From contig JBBQHC010000001.1 in NCBI GenBank assembly GCA_038323615.1, positions 10,593-74,592 of the forward strand: 64,000 bases of DNA, read 5' to 3'. This document shows, piece by piece, positions 35,503 to 43,841 of the stretch (positions are counted from its first letter, which is position 1; each line of letters begins with the position of its first letter). The notes beneath the pieces were generated by a model, which was given only the letters and a program-made list of their open reading frames with translations, had not been told where the DNA came from and made no database searches. Source of the stretch: JBBKXP01 sp038323615. Lineage in GTDB: Bacteria; Pseudomonadota; Alphaproteobacteria; Rhodobacterales; Rhodobacteraceae. The position numbers were made by a program, and so were the translations under genes.

Positions 35503-35586
35503 GCGGAATGACTTTTGACTGAAACAATAATATCGCAAATCGCCCGGTCTCGGGGCGAAATGCGATTCAATTGAAAGTCATTCCGC
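35503..35586. repeat. 84-bp interrupted inverted repeat between maeB and prpE
   Basis: Outer arms GCGGAATGACTTT (35503-35515) and AAAGTCATTCCGC (35574-35586) are perfect complements. Inside is a second nested stem, ATCGCA..TCGCCC-GGTCTC-GGGGCGA..TGCGAT, so almost the whole element folds into one long hairpin. There is no U-tract. It may be a terminator or RNA-stabilising structure for maeB, an operator for prpE, or a miniature mobile element. Confidence 0.7.
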
Positions 35587-35616
35587 TTTAACCTTGGGCA
35601 GTAAGGGGGGCCAACG

Positions 35617-37506
35617 ATGAAGTACAAGGATGTCTATGCCGGCTGGAAGGCCGATCCCGAGGGGTTCTGGATGGACGCCGCCCGCGCAATCGACTGGGAC
35701 GTTGCCCCGACCCGCGCCCTGAACGATACCCGCGCCCCGTTTTACGAATGGTTCAGCGATGCCCGCGTTAATACCTGCTGGAACGCAGTGGACCGGCACG
35801 TCGCCTCTGGCCGCGCCGATCAGGCGGCGATCATCTACGACAGCCCGGTGACCGACACGTGCGAGACGATCACCTTTGCACAGTTGCAGACCCGCGTCGC
35901 ATCGCTGGCCGGGGCGCTGGCCGCCAAAGGCGTCACGAAGGGCGACCGCGTCGTGATCTATATGCCGATGGTGCCCCAGGCGATCGAGGCAATGCTGGCC
36001 TGCGCCCGCCTTGGCGCGATCCATTCGGTCGTGTTCGGCGGGTTCGCGGCGCATGAACTGGCCGTGCGGATCGACGATGCGACCCCCAAGGCGATTATTG
36101 CGGGGTCTTGCGGAATCGAACCGGGGCGCATCGTTGCCTATAAACCGCTGCTGGACGCCGCGATCGACATGGCCCGGCACAAGCCCGAATTCTGCGTGAT
36201 CTTTCAGCGCGAACAAGGCCGCGCCGCATTGACTGCGGGGCGTGACCACGACTGGCACGACTTTCAGGCCGGCGCGACCCCCGCCGACTGCGTGCCCGTC
36301 GCAGGCGATCACCCGGCCTATGTTCTTTACACTTCGGGCACCACCGGTGCGCCAAAGGGCGTCGTGCGCCCAACCGCCGGGCATCTGGTGGCGCTGCACT
36401 GGACGATGAAGAACGTCTATAATGTCGATCCCGGCGATGTCTTTTGGGCGGCGTCAGATGTCGGCTGGGTCGTCGGGCACAGCTACATCTGCTACGGGCC
36501 GCTGATCGCTGGCAACACCACGGTTCTGTTCGAGGGCAAGCCCGTCGGCACCCCCGACGCGGGCACCTTCTGGCGGGTGATCCAGGACCACAACGTGCGC
36601 AGCTTTTTCACCGCGCCCACCGCATTTCGCGCCATCAAACGCGAGGATCCCAAGGGCGAACTGATCACCGATTACGATATATCTTGCCTGCGAGCCTTGT
36701 ATCTGGCGGGCGAACGCGCCGATCCGGACACGATCATCTGGGCGCAGAACACCATGAACGTCCCGGTCTATGACCATTGGTGGCAAACGGAATCGGGCTA
36801 TCCGATGGTCGCCAATCCGACCGGGATCGAGGCCTTGCCGGTCAAGATCGGATCGCCTTCGGTCGCGATGCCGGGCTATGACATTCAGGTGCTGGACGCC
36901 GATGGCAAACCGCTGCCCGCCGGCGAACTGGGCGCCATCGCGATCAAACTGCCGCTGCCCCCCGGCACCTTGCCGACGCTGTGGAATGCCGACGACAGGT
37001 TCGTCAAATCCTACCTTACCACCTTTCCCGGCTATTACGAAACCGGCGACGCGGGGATGATTGACGTCGATGGATACCTCTACATCATGGCCCGCACCGA
37101 TGACGTGATCAACGTCGCGGGGCACAGGTTATCCACCGGCGCGATGGAGGAGGTTCTGGCAGGCCACCCCGACGTCGCCGAATGTGCGGTGATCGGCGTG
37201 GCGGATGACCTCAAGGGGCAGTTGGCGTTCGGGTTTGTCTGCCTGAACAAGGGCTGCGACCGACCGCACGACGATATTGTGGCTGAGGTGATCAAACAGG
37301 TGCGCGACCAGATCGGTCCGGTCGCGGCGTTCAAACTGGCGGTGGTGGTGGACAGATTGCCCAAGACGCGGTCAGGCAAGATATTGCGCGGCATCATGTC
37401 GAAAATCGCTGACGGGCAGGACTATAAGTTGCCCGCGACGATCGACGACCCGGCGATTCTGGACGAGATCAGGGCGGCGATGCAAACGCGGGGCTATGCC
37501 GGATAG
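35617..37506 (+). CDS. prpE: Propionyl-CoA synthetase
   Basis: 629 aa. N-terminus MKYKDVYAGWKADPEGFWMDAA is characteristic of PrpE rather than Acs. Adenylation motifs: LYTSGTTGAPKGVVRPTAGH, SDVGWVVGHSYICYGPL, YDHWWQTESGYPM, and the acylation Lys in PKTRSGKILRGIMSKIAD. Activates propionate to propionyl-CoA in the cytosol. No methylcitrate or propionyl-CoA carboxylase genes are present in the window. Followed by a double hairpin terminator. Confidence 0.95.
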   Translation: MKYKDVYAGWKADPEGFWMDAARAIDWDVAPTRALNDTRAPFYEWFSDARVNTCWNAVDRHVASGRADQAAIIYDSPVTDTCETITFAQLQTRVASLAGALAAKGVTKGDRVVIYMPMVPQAIEAMLACARLGAIHSVVFGGFAAHELAVRIDDATPKAIIAGSCGIEPGRIVAYKPLLDAAIDMARHKPEFCVIFQREQGRAALTAGRDHDWHDFQAGATPADCVPVAGDHPAYVLYTSGTTGAPKGVVRPTAGHLVALHWTMKNVYNVDPGDVFWAASDVGWVVGHSYICYGPLIAGNTTVLFEGKPVGTPDAGTFWRVIQDHNVRSFFTAPTAFRAIKREDPKGELITDYDISCLRALYLAGERADPDTIIWAQNTMNVPVYDHWWQTESGYPMVANPTGIEALPVKIGSPSVAMPGYDIQVLDADGKPLPAGELGAIAIKLPLPPGTLPTLWNADDRFVKSYLTTFPGYYETGDAGMIDVDGYLYIMARTDDVINVAGHRLSTGAMEEVLAGHPDVAECAVIGVADDLKGQLAFGFVCLNKGCDRPHDDIVAEVIKQVRDQIGPVAAFKLAVVVDRLPKTRSGKILRGIMSKIADGQDYKLPATIDDPAILDEIRAAMQTRGYAG

Positions 37507-37532
37507 CGAAAGAGTTTTCAAAAGCTCTTCGG

Positions 37533-37552
37533 AAAACGCTTCAAAGCGTTTT
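37533..37552. terminator. Bidirectional terminator between prpE and the desaturase gene
   Basis: AAAACGCT-TCAA-AGCGTTTT, a perfect 8-bp stem with A and T tracts at its two ends, so it can work for both convergent genes. A second imperfect hairpin (AGAGTTTT-CA-AAAGCTCT) directly precedes it at about 37511-37528. Confidence 0.75.
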
Positions 37553-37554
37553 GT

Positions 37555-38109
37555 TCAATGCGCGACCCGCGGCTGCCCCAGAACCGGGATCAGGACCCGC
37601 TCGACCCCGCGCCAGAACCCGGTGCCGTCCAGCACATAATTCACATAGGGCGTCAGCGAACAGTAATGTGACGTCCCGCCCCGGTGATGGTTCCAGTGAT
37701 GCCGCGCATCCTGCAAAATATGCCAGCGCTGCAACATCTTGATAACCCACGGCAATCGCACCGTTGGCACATGCGCGAACCGATGGCTCTGCTGGTTAAG
37801 CGCCGACGCCAGGGCGAAAACCGCAAACTGCCACGTCATCGCGCCCGCCCACCAGACGACCAGCGAGATGACGCCCGCGACGGCGAACAGAATCGCGTTG
37901 TTTTTCAGCCAGTGAATCGTGATCATCACGTTCGGCTGAGTGTGATGCACCATGTTGGGGCGCACGAAAATCGGCCCCCAAATCGGCGTATCTTCGGACC
38001 CATAGGTATCCTCGGCCCAATGAAACAAGCCGCCGACGAAATCGGCGAGCAGGATCATGGCAGCGGCCTGAACCGCGATCCAGGAGATGTCGATCAATGT
38101 TTGCAGCAT
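37555..38109 (-). CDS. CarF/plasmanylethanolamine-desaturase-type lipid desaturase
   Basis: 184 aa from ATG 38109. Four hydrophobic segments and a histidine-rich diiron-like set: H30 (GGLFHWAEDTYG), H55-H56 (NMVHHTQP), H109 and H113 (NQQSHRFAH), H130, H137-H138 and H141-H142 (RHHWNHHRG), H148. This matches the lipid desaturase domain of CarF and human PEDS1/TMEM189, which introduce the vinyl-ether bond of plasmalogens. No other ether-lipid genes are visible nearby; nadK follows on the same strand order upstream. Assignment to the family is good; activity on ether lipids is inference. Confidence 0.85.
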   Translation of the reverse strand: MLQTLIDISWIAVQAAAMILLADFVGGLFHWAEDTYGSEDTPIWGPIFVRPNMVHHTQPNVMITIHWLKNNAILFAVAGVISLVVWWAGAMTWQFAVFALASALNQQSHRFAHVPTVRLPWVIKMLQRWHILQDARHHWNHHRGGTSHYCSLTPYVNYVLDGTGFWRGVERVLIPVLGQPRVAH

Positions 38110-38184
38110 TTCATTTCCCCAGCCATTGGCCCGACGCGCAAGCTTTATCGCACGTCGCGCACCCGGTTTCAACGCAACCCTTCG

Positions 38185-38952
38185 TCAGGCAAACTGTTCC
38201 CGGATCAACCGTTCTTCAAGCCCGTGGCCCGGATCGAACAGCAATCGGTGGGAAATCGCCGGTTCGCTGCGCACCTCGACCCAGGCGACGTCGCGCACCG
38301 ACTTGCCGTCGGCGTCAGACATCACCGGGCGTTTATCGGGGTCGATCACATCGAACCGGACAACCGCAGATTTGGGCAACAGCGCGCCGCGCCAACGCCG
38401 GGGCCGGAACGCTGCCACCGCCGTCAACGCCAGAACGTCCGACCCGATAGGCAAGATCGGCCCATGCGCCGAATAATTGTAGGCGGTCGATCCCGCCGGC
38501 GTCGCGATCAGCGCCCCGTCGCACACCAACTCGTCCATTCGCACCTTGCCATCGACAGAGATGCGCAACCGCGCCGCCTGCGGTCCCGCCCGCAGCAGGC
38601 TGACCTCGTTGATCGCAAGGGCCTCGTGGCGCGACCCGTCGACACACACCGCCACGGTTGCCAGCGGGTTGATCACCGCCTCTTCGGCCTCACGCAATCG
38701 GGCACGCAGATCGTCGCCGTGAAATTCGTTCATCAGAAATCCGACAGTGCCGCGGTTCATCCCGTAAACCGGCACGCCCAGCATTTGGGTCGCGTGCAGA
38801 GTCTGCAACATGAATCCATCGCCACCCAACGCGACAATCACACCTGCCTGCGCGACCGGCACATCGCCATAGACCGCCGCAAGATCGGCCCGCGCTCCTT
38901 GGGCCAAAGGAACGTCGCTGGCGACAAAGGCGATTTTCGATTGGCCGGGCAT
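38185..38952 (-). CDS. nadK: NAD kinase
   Basis: 255 aa from ATG 38952 with GGGAG upstream; the longer frame runs antisense into the glyA leader. GGDG motif in VIVALGGDGFMLQTLH, NRGTVGFLMNEF, and the nucleotide-binding DGALIATPAGSTAYNYSAHGPIL are all present. Phosphorylates NAD+ to NADP+. Short alphaproteobacterial type. Located 75 bp upstream of, and probably transcribed with, the CarF-type gene. Confidence 0.95.
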   Translation of the reverse strand: MPGQSKIAFVASDVPLAQGARADLAAVYGDVPVAQAGVIVALGGDGFMLQTLHATQMLGVPVYGMNRGTVGFLMNEFHGDDLRARLREAEEAVINPLATVAVCVDGSRHEALAINEVSLLRAGPQAARLRISVDGKVRMDELVCDGALIATPAGSTAYNYSAHGPILPIGSDVLALTAVAAFRPRRWRGALLPKSAVVRFDVIDPDKRPVMSDADGKSVRDVAWVEVRSEPAISHRLLFDPGHGLEERLIREQFA

Positions 38953-39136
38953 TGGCACACTCCCGCGCGGATTTCCGACCCAGACTACGCAACTGCGCAA
39001 CGGGAACACAAGCCGTCGATCCATGCGCCGGGAATGGCGGCAATCACCATGATGGGGTCGTATTAAGGGTGTCACTGCCCGACACTTGGCCCTAGATATC
39101 GGCCAAGCAACCCCAACAGCCGCAGGGAACCGAACC

Positions 39137-40420
39137 ATGTCCAACGCCGGATTTTTCACCGAAGCTCTTGCCAGTCGCGACCCTGACCTTGCCCGCGCGA
39201 TCACCGACGAACTGGGGCGGCAGCGCCACGAGATCGAACTGATCGCGTCTGAGAATATCGTATCGGCGGCCGTGATGGAGGCCCAAGGGTCGGTCATGAC
39301 CAACAAATACGCCGAAGGCTATCCCGGACGCCGCTATTACGGTGGCTGCCAGTTCGTCGACGTCGCTGAAAACCTTGCCATTGAACGGGCCTGCAAGCTG
39401 TTCGGGTGCAGTTTCGCCAACGTCCAGCCGAATTCCGGGTCGCAAGCCAACCAAGGCGTGTTTCAGGCGTTGCTGACCCCCGGCGACACGATCCTTGGGA
39501 TGTCGCTGGACGCAGGTGGCCACCTGACGCATGGGGCCAAACCCAACCAGTCAGGCAAGTGGTTCAACGCTGTGCAATACGGCGTGCGCCAACAGGACAG
39601 CCTGATCGACTATGACCAGATCGCGGCGTTGGCCAGTGAACACAAACCCAAGATGATCATTGCCGGCGGGTCGGCGATTCCGCGGATCATTGATTTCGCG
39701 AAAATGCGCGAGATCGCGGATTCCGTCGGTGCCTACCTGCTGGTCGATATGGCCCATTTCGCGGGCTTGGTCGCGGCGGGCCTTTACCCCTCGCCCTTTC
39801 CGCACGCCCATGTGGCCACCACGACGACGCACAAAACCTTGCGCGGGCCGCGCGGCGGGATGATCGTGACCAACGACGAGGACATCGCAAAAAAGGTCAA
39901 CAGCGCGATTTTTCCCGGCATTCAGGGCGGCCCCCTGATGCACGTCATCGCCGCCAAGGCGGTCGCCTTTGGCGAGGCGCTGCGCCCCGATTTCAAGACC
40001 TATCAGGCGCAGGTCATCAAGAATGCGCAGGCGCTGGCAGATCAGCTGATGAAGGGTGGCCTTGATATCGTCACCGGCGGCACCGACAGCCACCTGATGC
40101 TGGTCGATCTGCGGCCCAAATCGGTCAAGGGCAACGACACCGAAAAGGCACTGGGCCGCGCCCATATCACCTGCAACAAAAACGGTATCCCGTTCGACCC
40201 TGAAAAGCCGACCGTCACTTCGGGCGTGCGCCTTGGATCGCCCGCCGCAACGACGCGCGGTTTCAACGAGGCCGAGTTCCGCCAGATCGGCGATTGGATC
40301 GTGCAAGTTGTCGACGGGCTGGCCGCGAACGGGGCCGATGGCAATGGCGCGGTCGAGGACAAGGTGCGGGCCGAGGTCGAGGCGCTGTGCAAACGGTTCC
40401 CGATTTATCCAAACCTCTGA
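39137..40420 (+). CDS. glyA: Serine hydroxymethyltransferase
   Basis: 427 aa from ATG 39137 (MSNAGFFTEALASRDPD), CAGGGAA upstream. PLP Lys in ATTTTHKTLRGPRGGMIV; ELIASENIVSAAVMEAQGS and NKYAEGYPGRRYYGGC are the conserved N-terminal blocks. Interconverts serine and glycine while loading tetrahydrofolate with a C1 unit, complementing the Fhs/FolD genes at 53-57 kb. Divergent from nadK. No glycine riboswitch is visible in the 184-bp gap. Confidence 0.97.
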   Translation: MSNAGFFTEALASRDPDLARAITDELGRQRHEIELIASENIVSAAVMEAQGSVMTNKYAEGYPGRRYYGGCQFVDVAENLAIERACKLFGCSFANVQPNSGSQANQGVFQALLTPGDTILGMSLDAGGHLTHGAKPNQSGKWFNAVQYGVRQQDSLIDYDQIAALASEHKPKMIIAGGSAIPRIIDFAKMREIADSVGAYLLVDMAHFAGLVAAGLYPSPFPHAHVATTTTHKTLRGPRGGMIVTNDEDIAKKVNSAIFPGIQGGPLMHVIAAKAVAFGEALRPDFKTYQAQVIKNAQALADQLMKGGLDIVTGGTDSHLMLVDLRPKSVKGNDTEKALGRAHITCNKNGIPFDPEKPTVTSGVRLGSPAATTRGFNEAEFRQIGDWIVQVVDGLAANGADGNGAVEDKVRAEVEALCKRFPIYPNL

Positions 40421-40447
40421 CTTTGCGCTGAAACTGCACGACACGTG

Positions 40448-40482
40448 CGAAAACCGTCGCTGGACCCCGGCGGCGGTTTTCG
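40448..40482 (+). terminator. Hairpin after glyA
   Basis: CGAAAACCGTCGC (40448-40460) pairs with GCGGCGGTTTTCG (40470-40482), one G-U pair, loop of nine. The T-run is within the right arm, with a further CTTTC after it. It lies 27 bp after the glyA stop and 14 bp before the next start, so it probably ends most glyA transcripts. Confidence 0.6.
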
Positions 40483-40495
40483 GCTTTCTGGCACC

Positions 40496-41377
40496 ATGAA
40501 GCAAACACCTCAAATCGAACGCGCCCTTGGCGATGCGATGCGGCGGCACCTACCCCACGCCCTGTCCGAGCTTGTCATGTTCGCGCTGAAACAGGGTTGG
40601 GCCTGCCTGTTTGGCGGGCTGATGCTGGCTGCGCTGATCGGGACATCGGCGATCTGGCAATCCGGCTGGCCCGTCGCCCGCTACGACGCACTGTTGGGGT
40701 TCGCCGTGGTTCTGCAAGCGATGCTGCTGGCGCTGCGGCTGGAAACGTGGCGCGAGGTGCGGGTGATTGCCCTGTTTCACCTGACCGGTACGCTTATGGA
40801 GATCTTCAAGGTTCACGTCGGCAGCTGGGCCTATCCCGAACCGGGCATCGTGAAAATCCTCGGTGTGCCGCTGTTTTCGGGGTTCATGTATGCGGCGGTG
40901 GGCAGCTATATGGCGCGGGTCATCCGTATTTTCGACATGCGGTTTGCCCCCTTCCCGCCCTACGGCTGGACGGTCGCACTGGCGCTGGCGATCTACGCCA
41001 ACTTTTTCACCCACACCTGGCTGCCCGACGCCCGGCTGGCCTTGTTCGCCGCCACAATCGGGCTGTTCGCGCACACCCGCATCTGGTTTCGGATCGGCGC
41101 CAACCGTTACTGGATGCCGCTGCCCATCGCCGCCTTGTTCACCAGCTTTTTCCTCTGGCTCGCCGAAAACGTTGGCACACACACGGGCACATGGGTTTAC
41201 GGCGGCGCACCGCTGGTCAGCCTTGCAAAAATGGGGTCGTGGTATCTGCTGCTTTACGTCAGCTTTGCGACGGTCACGCTGGTTTACCGCGACGCGCTCG
41301 AGATCCCTAAATGGCGCCCTTCCACCAGAGATACCAGATCGCCGCGCCTGAAATCAGCAGCAGATTCAACGCGATAA
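40496..41377 (+). CDS. DUF817 family integral membrane protein
   Basis: 293 aa from ATG 40496 (MKQTPQIERALGDAM). About eight membrane helices. Family-like blocks: FHLTGTLMEIFKVHVGSWAYPEPG, GVPLFSGFMYAAVGSYMARVIRIFDMRF, FTHTWLPDARLAL, and LAENVGTHTGTWVYGG. Function unknown. Its 3' end overlaps the convergent gene at 41307 by 71 bp. Confidence 0.9.
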   Translation: MKQTPQIERALGDAMRRHLPHALSELVMFALKQGWACLFGGLMLAALIGTSAIWQSGWPVARYDALLGFAVVLQAMLLALRLETWREVRVIALFHLTGTLMEIFKVHVGSWAYPEPGIVKILGVPLFSGFMYAAVGSYMARVIRIFDMRFAPFPPYGWTVALALAIYANFFTHTWLPDARLALFAATIGLFAHTRIWFRIGANRYWMPLPIAALFTSFFLWLAENVGTHTGTWVYGGAPLVSLAKMGSWYLLLYVSFATVTLVYRDALEIPKWRPSTRDTRSPRLKSAADSTR

Positions 41378-41681
41378 CCGCCGTCGTGCGCAGAACTGCG
41401 TCCTTGCGTCGCGCCCCCGGATCGACAGTTTTTAAATAGGCGGTGACGTTGGCATAGGCGCGATCGGCCTGGGTCGCATCGATCATCCGGGCGAGTTTCG
41501 GATTCTGCGCCAGCGCCCCGGCCTGGGCCAGATAATGCGCGTCGCGCTGCACCGCTTTGGGGATCGACCGGCCCGCCTTGCGCAGTTGCTGATCCAGCGT
41601 GCGGGCACGGATCCGCAACCGTTCCTCGAACAGAACGCGGATCGCATCGGCGCGGGCTTTGTGATCGGCGGTGGCTGCCAT
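41307..41681 (-). CDS. Small membrane-anchored protein of unknown function
   Basis: 124 aa. A long charged helical region (about 1-95, with ARADAIRVLFEERLRIRARTLDQQLRKAGRSIPKAV) ends in one C-terminal membrane helix (TTAVIALNLLLISGAAIWYLWW). This tail-anchored layout resembles conserved Rhodobacteraceae proteins without a name. The coding ends overlap DUF817 by 71 bp tail to tail, both frames remaining open. Divergent from the hydrolase gene. Confidence 0.75.
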   Translation of the reverse strand: MAATADHKARADAIRVLFEERLRIRARTLDQQLRKAGRSIPKAVQRDAHYLAQAGALAQNPKLARMIDATQADRAYANVTAYLKTVDPGARRKDAVLRTTAVIALNLLLISGAAIWYLWWKGAI

Positions 41682-41771
41682 GATTCCCCCTCTGAATCAG
41701 TGGATATTCCCGAGATTTGCCGATCTCAACGGCTCTGGCGACAGTCGCGCAAGATCGTTACAAGGTGACGC

Positions 41772-42509
41772 ATGTTGAACACGATATTGCATGGAGAACC
41801 GGGGGCGCGGCCACATCTGGTGGTGGCGCACGGGCTGTTCGGATCGGCCCGCAACTGGGGCGTGATCTGTCGGCGGCTGGCGACGGATCGGCAGGTGAGC
41901 GCGGTCGACATGCGCAACCACGGCGACAGTTTCTGGGACGCCAGCCATACCTATGCCGATCTGGCTGAGGATTTGGCGGGGGTGATTGACGGTCAGGCCG
42001 ATGTGCTGGGCCATTCGATGGGCGGCAAGGCGGTGATGGTTTTGGCGCTGACCCGGCCCGACCTGGTGCGCCGTCTGGTCATCGCCGACATCGCCCCCGT
42101 CGCCTATCCGCGCACCCAGATGGACAAGATCACGCTGATGCGCGGCGTCGATCTGAACATGGCGACACGGGCCGAGGTCGCGGCACAGATGCCGGGGCTT
42201 GAGGCCGGGCTGGCCGAGTTTTTCCTGCAATCGGTGGATATGAAGGAAAAACGCTGGCGGCTGAATCTGGACGCCTTGGCCGCGAACATGCCCGCGATCA
42301 TGGGGTTTCCCGAAGTGACAGGGTCGTTCGCGGGCAAAGTGCTGTTCCTGACCGGGGCCGAGTCCGACTATGTCCGCCCGGAGCATCGCGCCCAAATCAA
42401 GACCCTGTTCCCGAACGCGATCTTTGTTGCGATTCCGGGGGCGGGCCACTGGCTCCACGCGCAAAAACCCCGCGAGTTCGAGGCGGCGGTGCGGACGTTT
42501 CTGGACTGA
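41772..42509 (+). CDS. Alpha/beta hydrolase, YbfF-like esterase
   Basis: 245 aa. Oxyanion segment VVAHGLFGSARNW, nucleophile elbow VLGHSMGGKAVM (Ser), and the C-terminal His in IPGAGHWLHAQKPREF; the overall pattern is that of YbfF, an esterase acting on acyl-CoA and small esters in vitro. Cytosolic. Physiological substrate unknown. Confidence 0.92.
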   Translation: MLNTILHGEPGARPHLVVAHGLFGSARNWGVICRRLATDRQVSAVDMRNHGDSFWDASHTYADLAEDLAGVIDGQADVLGHSMGGKAVMVLALTRPDLVRRLVIADIAPVAYPRTQMDKITLMRGVDLNMATRAEVAAQMPGLEAGLAEFFLQSVDMKEKRWRLNLDALAANMPAIMGFPEVTGSFAGKVLFLTGAESDYVRPEHRAQIKTLFPNAIFVAIPGAGHWLHAQKPREFEAAVRTFLD

Positions 42510-42512
42510 AGC

Positions 42513-42593
42513 TCAGAACACCGGCGACAGCAAAAAGGTTGCCAGCGACAGGCCCCCCATCAGGAACAGGAAAGCGTGGGGAAAATAAGACAT
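42513..42593 (-). CDS. Possible 26-aa single-pass membrane peptide
   Basis: MSYFPHAFLFLMGGLSLATFLLSPVF: one hydrophobic helix with a short N-terminus. ATG 42593 follows GGAG at a 6-base spacing, which supports translation. Too small for composition tests. It sits tail to tail with the hydrolase gene, 3 bp after its stop. Unknown function; could be chance. Confidence 0.4.
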   Translation of the reverse strand: MSYFPHAFLFLMGGLSLATFLLSPVF

Positions 42594-42761
42594 CGGTGGC
42601 TCCATCGGGGTGGCTGACGGAGGTGATACGGCGGCGGCGGGGGTTTCCGTCGGTAGGGTTGCCCCAACCAAACCGCGCTCGTACCGAAGGGCCGAACGCA
42701 CGCCGCGCGAGCGGCGGGCCGGGGGCGGCACGGACAAGCGATGCGGGTGATGGAAAGCGCC

Positions 42762-42839
42762 GCGCCCGAACCGAGGGGAGGGCGAGAAGCGCCCGCCCCG
42801 TGGGGGCGGTTCGGGCGCTGCGCAAACGGAGTTTGCGCA
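42762..42839. repeat. Two strong hairpins beside the AT-rich DUF2971 gene
   Basis: GCGCCCGAACC (42762-42772) and GGTTCGGGCGC (42808-42818) are perfect 11-bp complements enclosing a GC-rich internal region. Immediately next, TGCGCAAAC-GGA-GTTTGCGCA (42819-42839) is a perfect 9-bp hairpin. Eight bases later the AT-rich gene ends. They may be a terminator for that gene or a remnant of its integration site. Confidence 0.65.
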
Positions 42840-42846
42840 TGACCAT

Positions 42847-43737
42847 TCACTTTATAAGATGAACTTTACGAGCTAATTCGAATGAGTCTGAAGATACAAA
42901 GCAATCAAATAGTTGTATCTTATCTTTGCAAATTTCTTCGACTCTCTTTTTGGTTTCCAGACTTGCTTTTACGCCAAAGAAAATAGATTTTGGAATCAGA
43001 CAAGGAATTTTGACGTATCCGGGCGGCATGTCAGAGCTATCGAAAACGCGCCATTCTTTCTCATATTTCCATTGGTCACTCTTTGTCAAAAACATCGCCT
43101 CAAATACTTTCATCTCTTTATTTTTAATCTCTTTCGGGTGCATATTTCGACCTGTGAAGCCACGGAGAGTAATCGTCGTCACCTTTGGCCTAAGATTCTG
43201 ATACGTCACGCTTAAAGGAACATGATCGGAAGATTGAAATTGATTCTCTACTAAAGAGTATTCGATGCAAACCCCGCAATGACCCGCACTGTAGTGCGCC
43301 CACATAGGTATATTTTGACCACTTTCCGAAAAGCAGGCAACTCGAGACTTTCTTGGAAGATCTATGAAGACTTTCTCTGAAACTTTTAGTTCAAGTTTCG
43401 CCGCATAAACACTCGGTCGTAGCATTCTCGTTTCAGCTTTAAATTGACCCTTCGTAATTGGACGGCCGACCAATCTCTGATATCGTTCTCGCGTTATCAT
43501 CGGCTTTCGACCGTGGGAACGCTTGAGGTCTTTTACAACCCCACTCAGTTCTGATGCTTCATAAATGGGACAGAAGTCGAACGGGTCATTCAAATCAGAA
43601 GCACCAGCAAGGTATATTTTCCGAAAATTTACCGCCTGAGAAAGTTCTTCAAGAAAGTAATCTGTACTTGCTGAGCGATATCGAAAAAGAGACTTTGGAA
43701 ATTCCTTAACATCGTCTTCTAATTGTACTTTTTCCAT
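42847..43737 (-). CDS. DUF2971 protein in an AT-rich, probably acquired segment
   Basis: 296 aa, cytosolic. Family blocks: SLFRYRSASTDYFLEEL (start), IYLAGASDLNDPFDFCP, VACFSESGQNIPMWAHYSAGHCGVCIEY (the most conserved part), and EKEWRVF near the end. Base composition is strikingly AT-rich (for example long runs of AAATT/TTTCTT and Lys AAA codons) against GC-rich neighbours on both sides, indicating transfer from another genome. DUF2971 has no established activity; homologues often occur in accessory or defence-rich regions. It stands alone between a hydrolase and lepA, with no integrase. A weak direct repeat (CATTCACTTT/CATTCGCTTT) flanks it. Confidence 0.85.
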   Translation of the reverse strand: MEKVQLEDDVKEFPKSLFRYRSASTDYFLEELSQAVNFRKIYLAGASDLNDPFDFCPIYEASELSGVVKDLKRSHGRKPMITRERYQRLVGRPITKGQFKAETRMLRPSVYAAKLELKVSEKVFIDLPRKSRVACFSESGQNIPMWAHYSAGHCGVCIEYSLVENQFQSSDHVPLSVTYQNLRPKVTTITLRGFTGRNMHPKEIKNKEMKVFEAMFLTKSDQWKYEKEWRVFDSSDMPPGYVKIPCLIPKSIFFGVKASLETKKRVEEICKDKIQLFDCFVSSDSFELARKVHLIK

Positions 43738-43841
43738 CTAGCTTCAACGCATCCAAGCGCCCCCCTTACCGCGCAACCCCCCGATTGGCTTGCGCCATTC
43801 GCTTTCGCCCACCGTCCTTCATCCGCGCCGAAAACGGACAG

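Noticed and set aside
35460..35616. Riboswitch or small RNA in the maeB-prpE gap
   Set aside because: The fold is a simple nested hairpin without any known riboswitch core.
42844..42853. ATTCACTTT near the DUF2971 stop as a fifth copy of the dispersed repeat
   Set aside because: Only nine bases match and the GC-rich second half of the repeat is absent.
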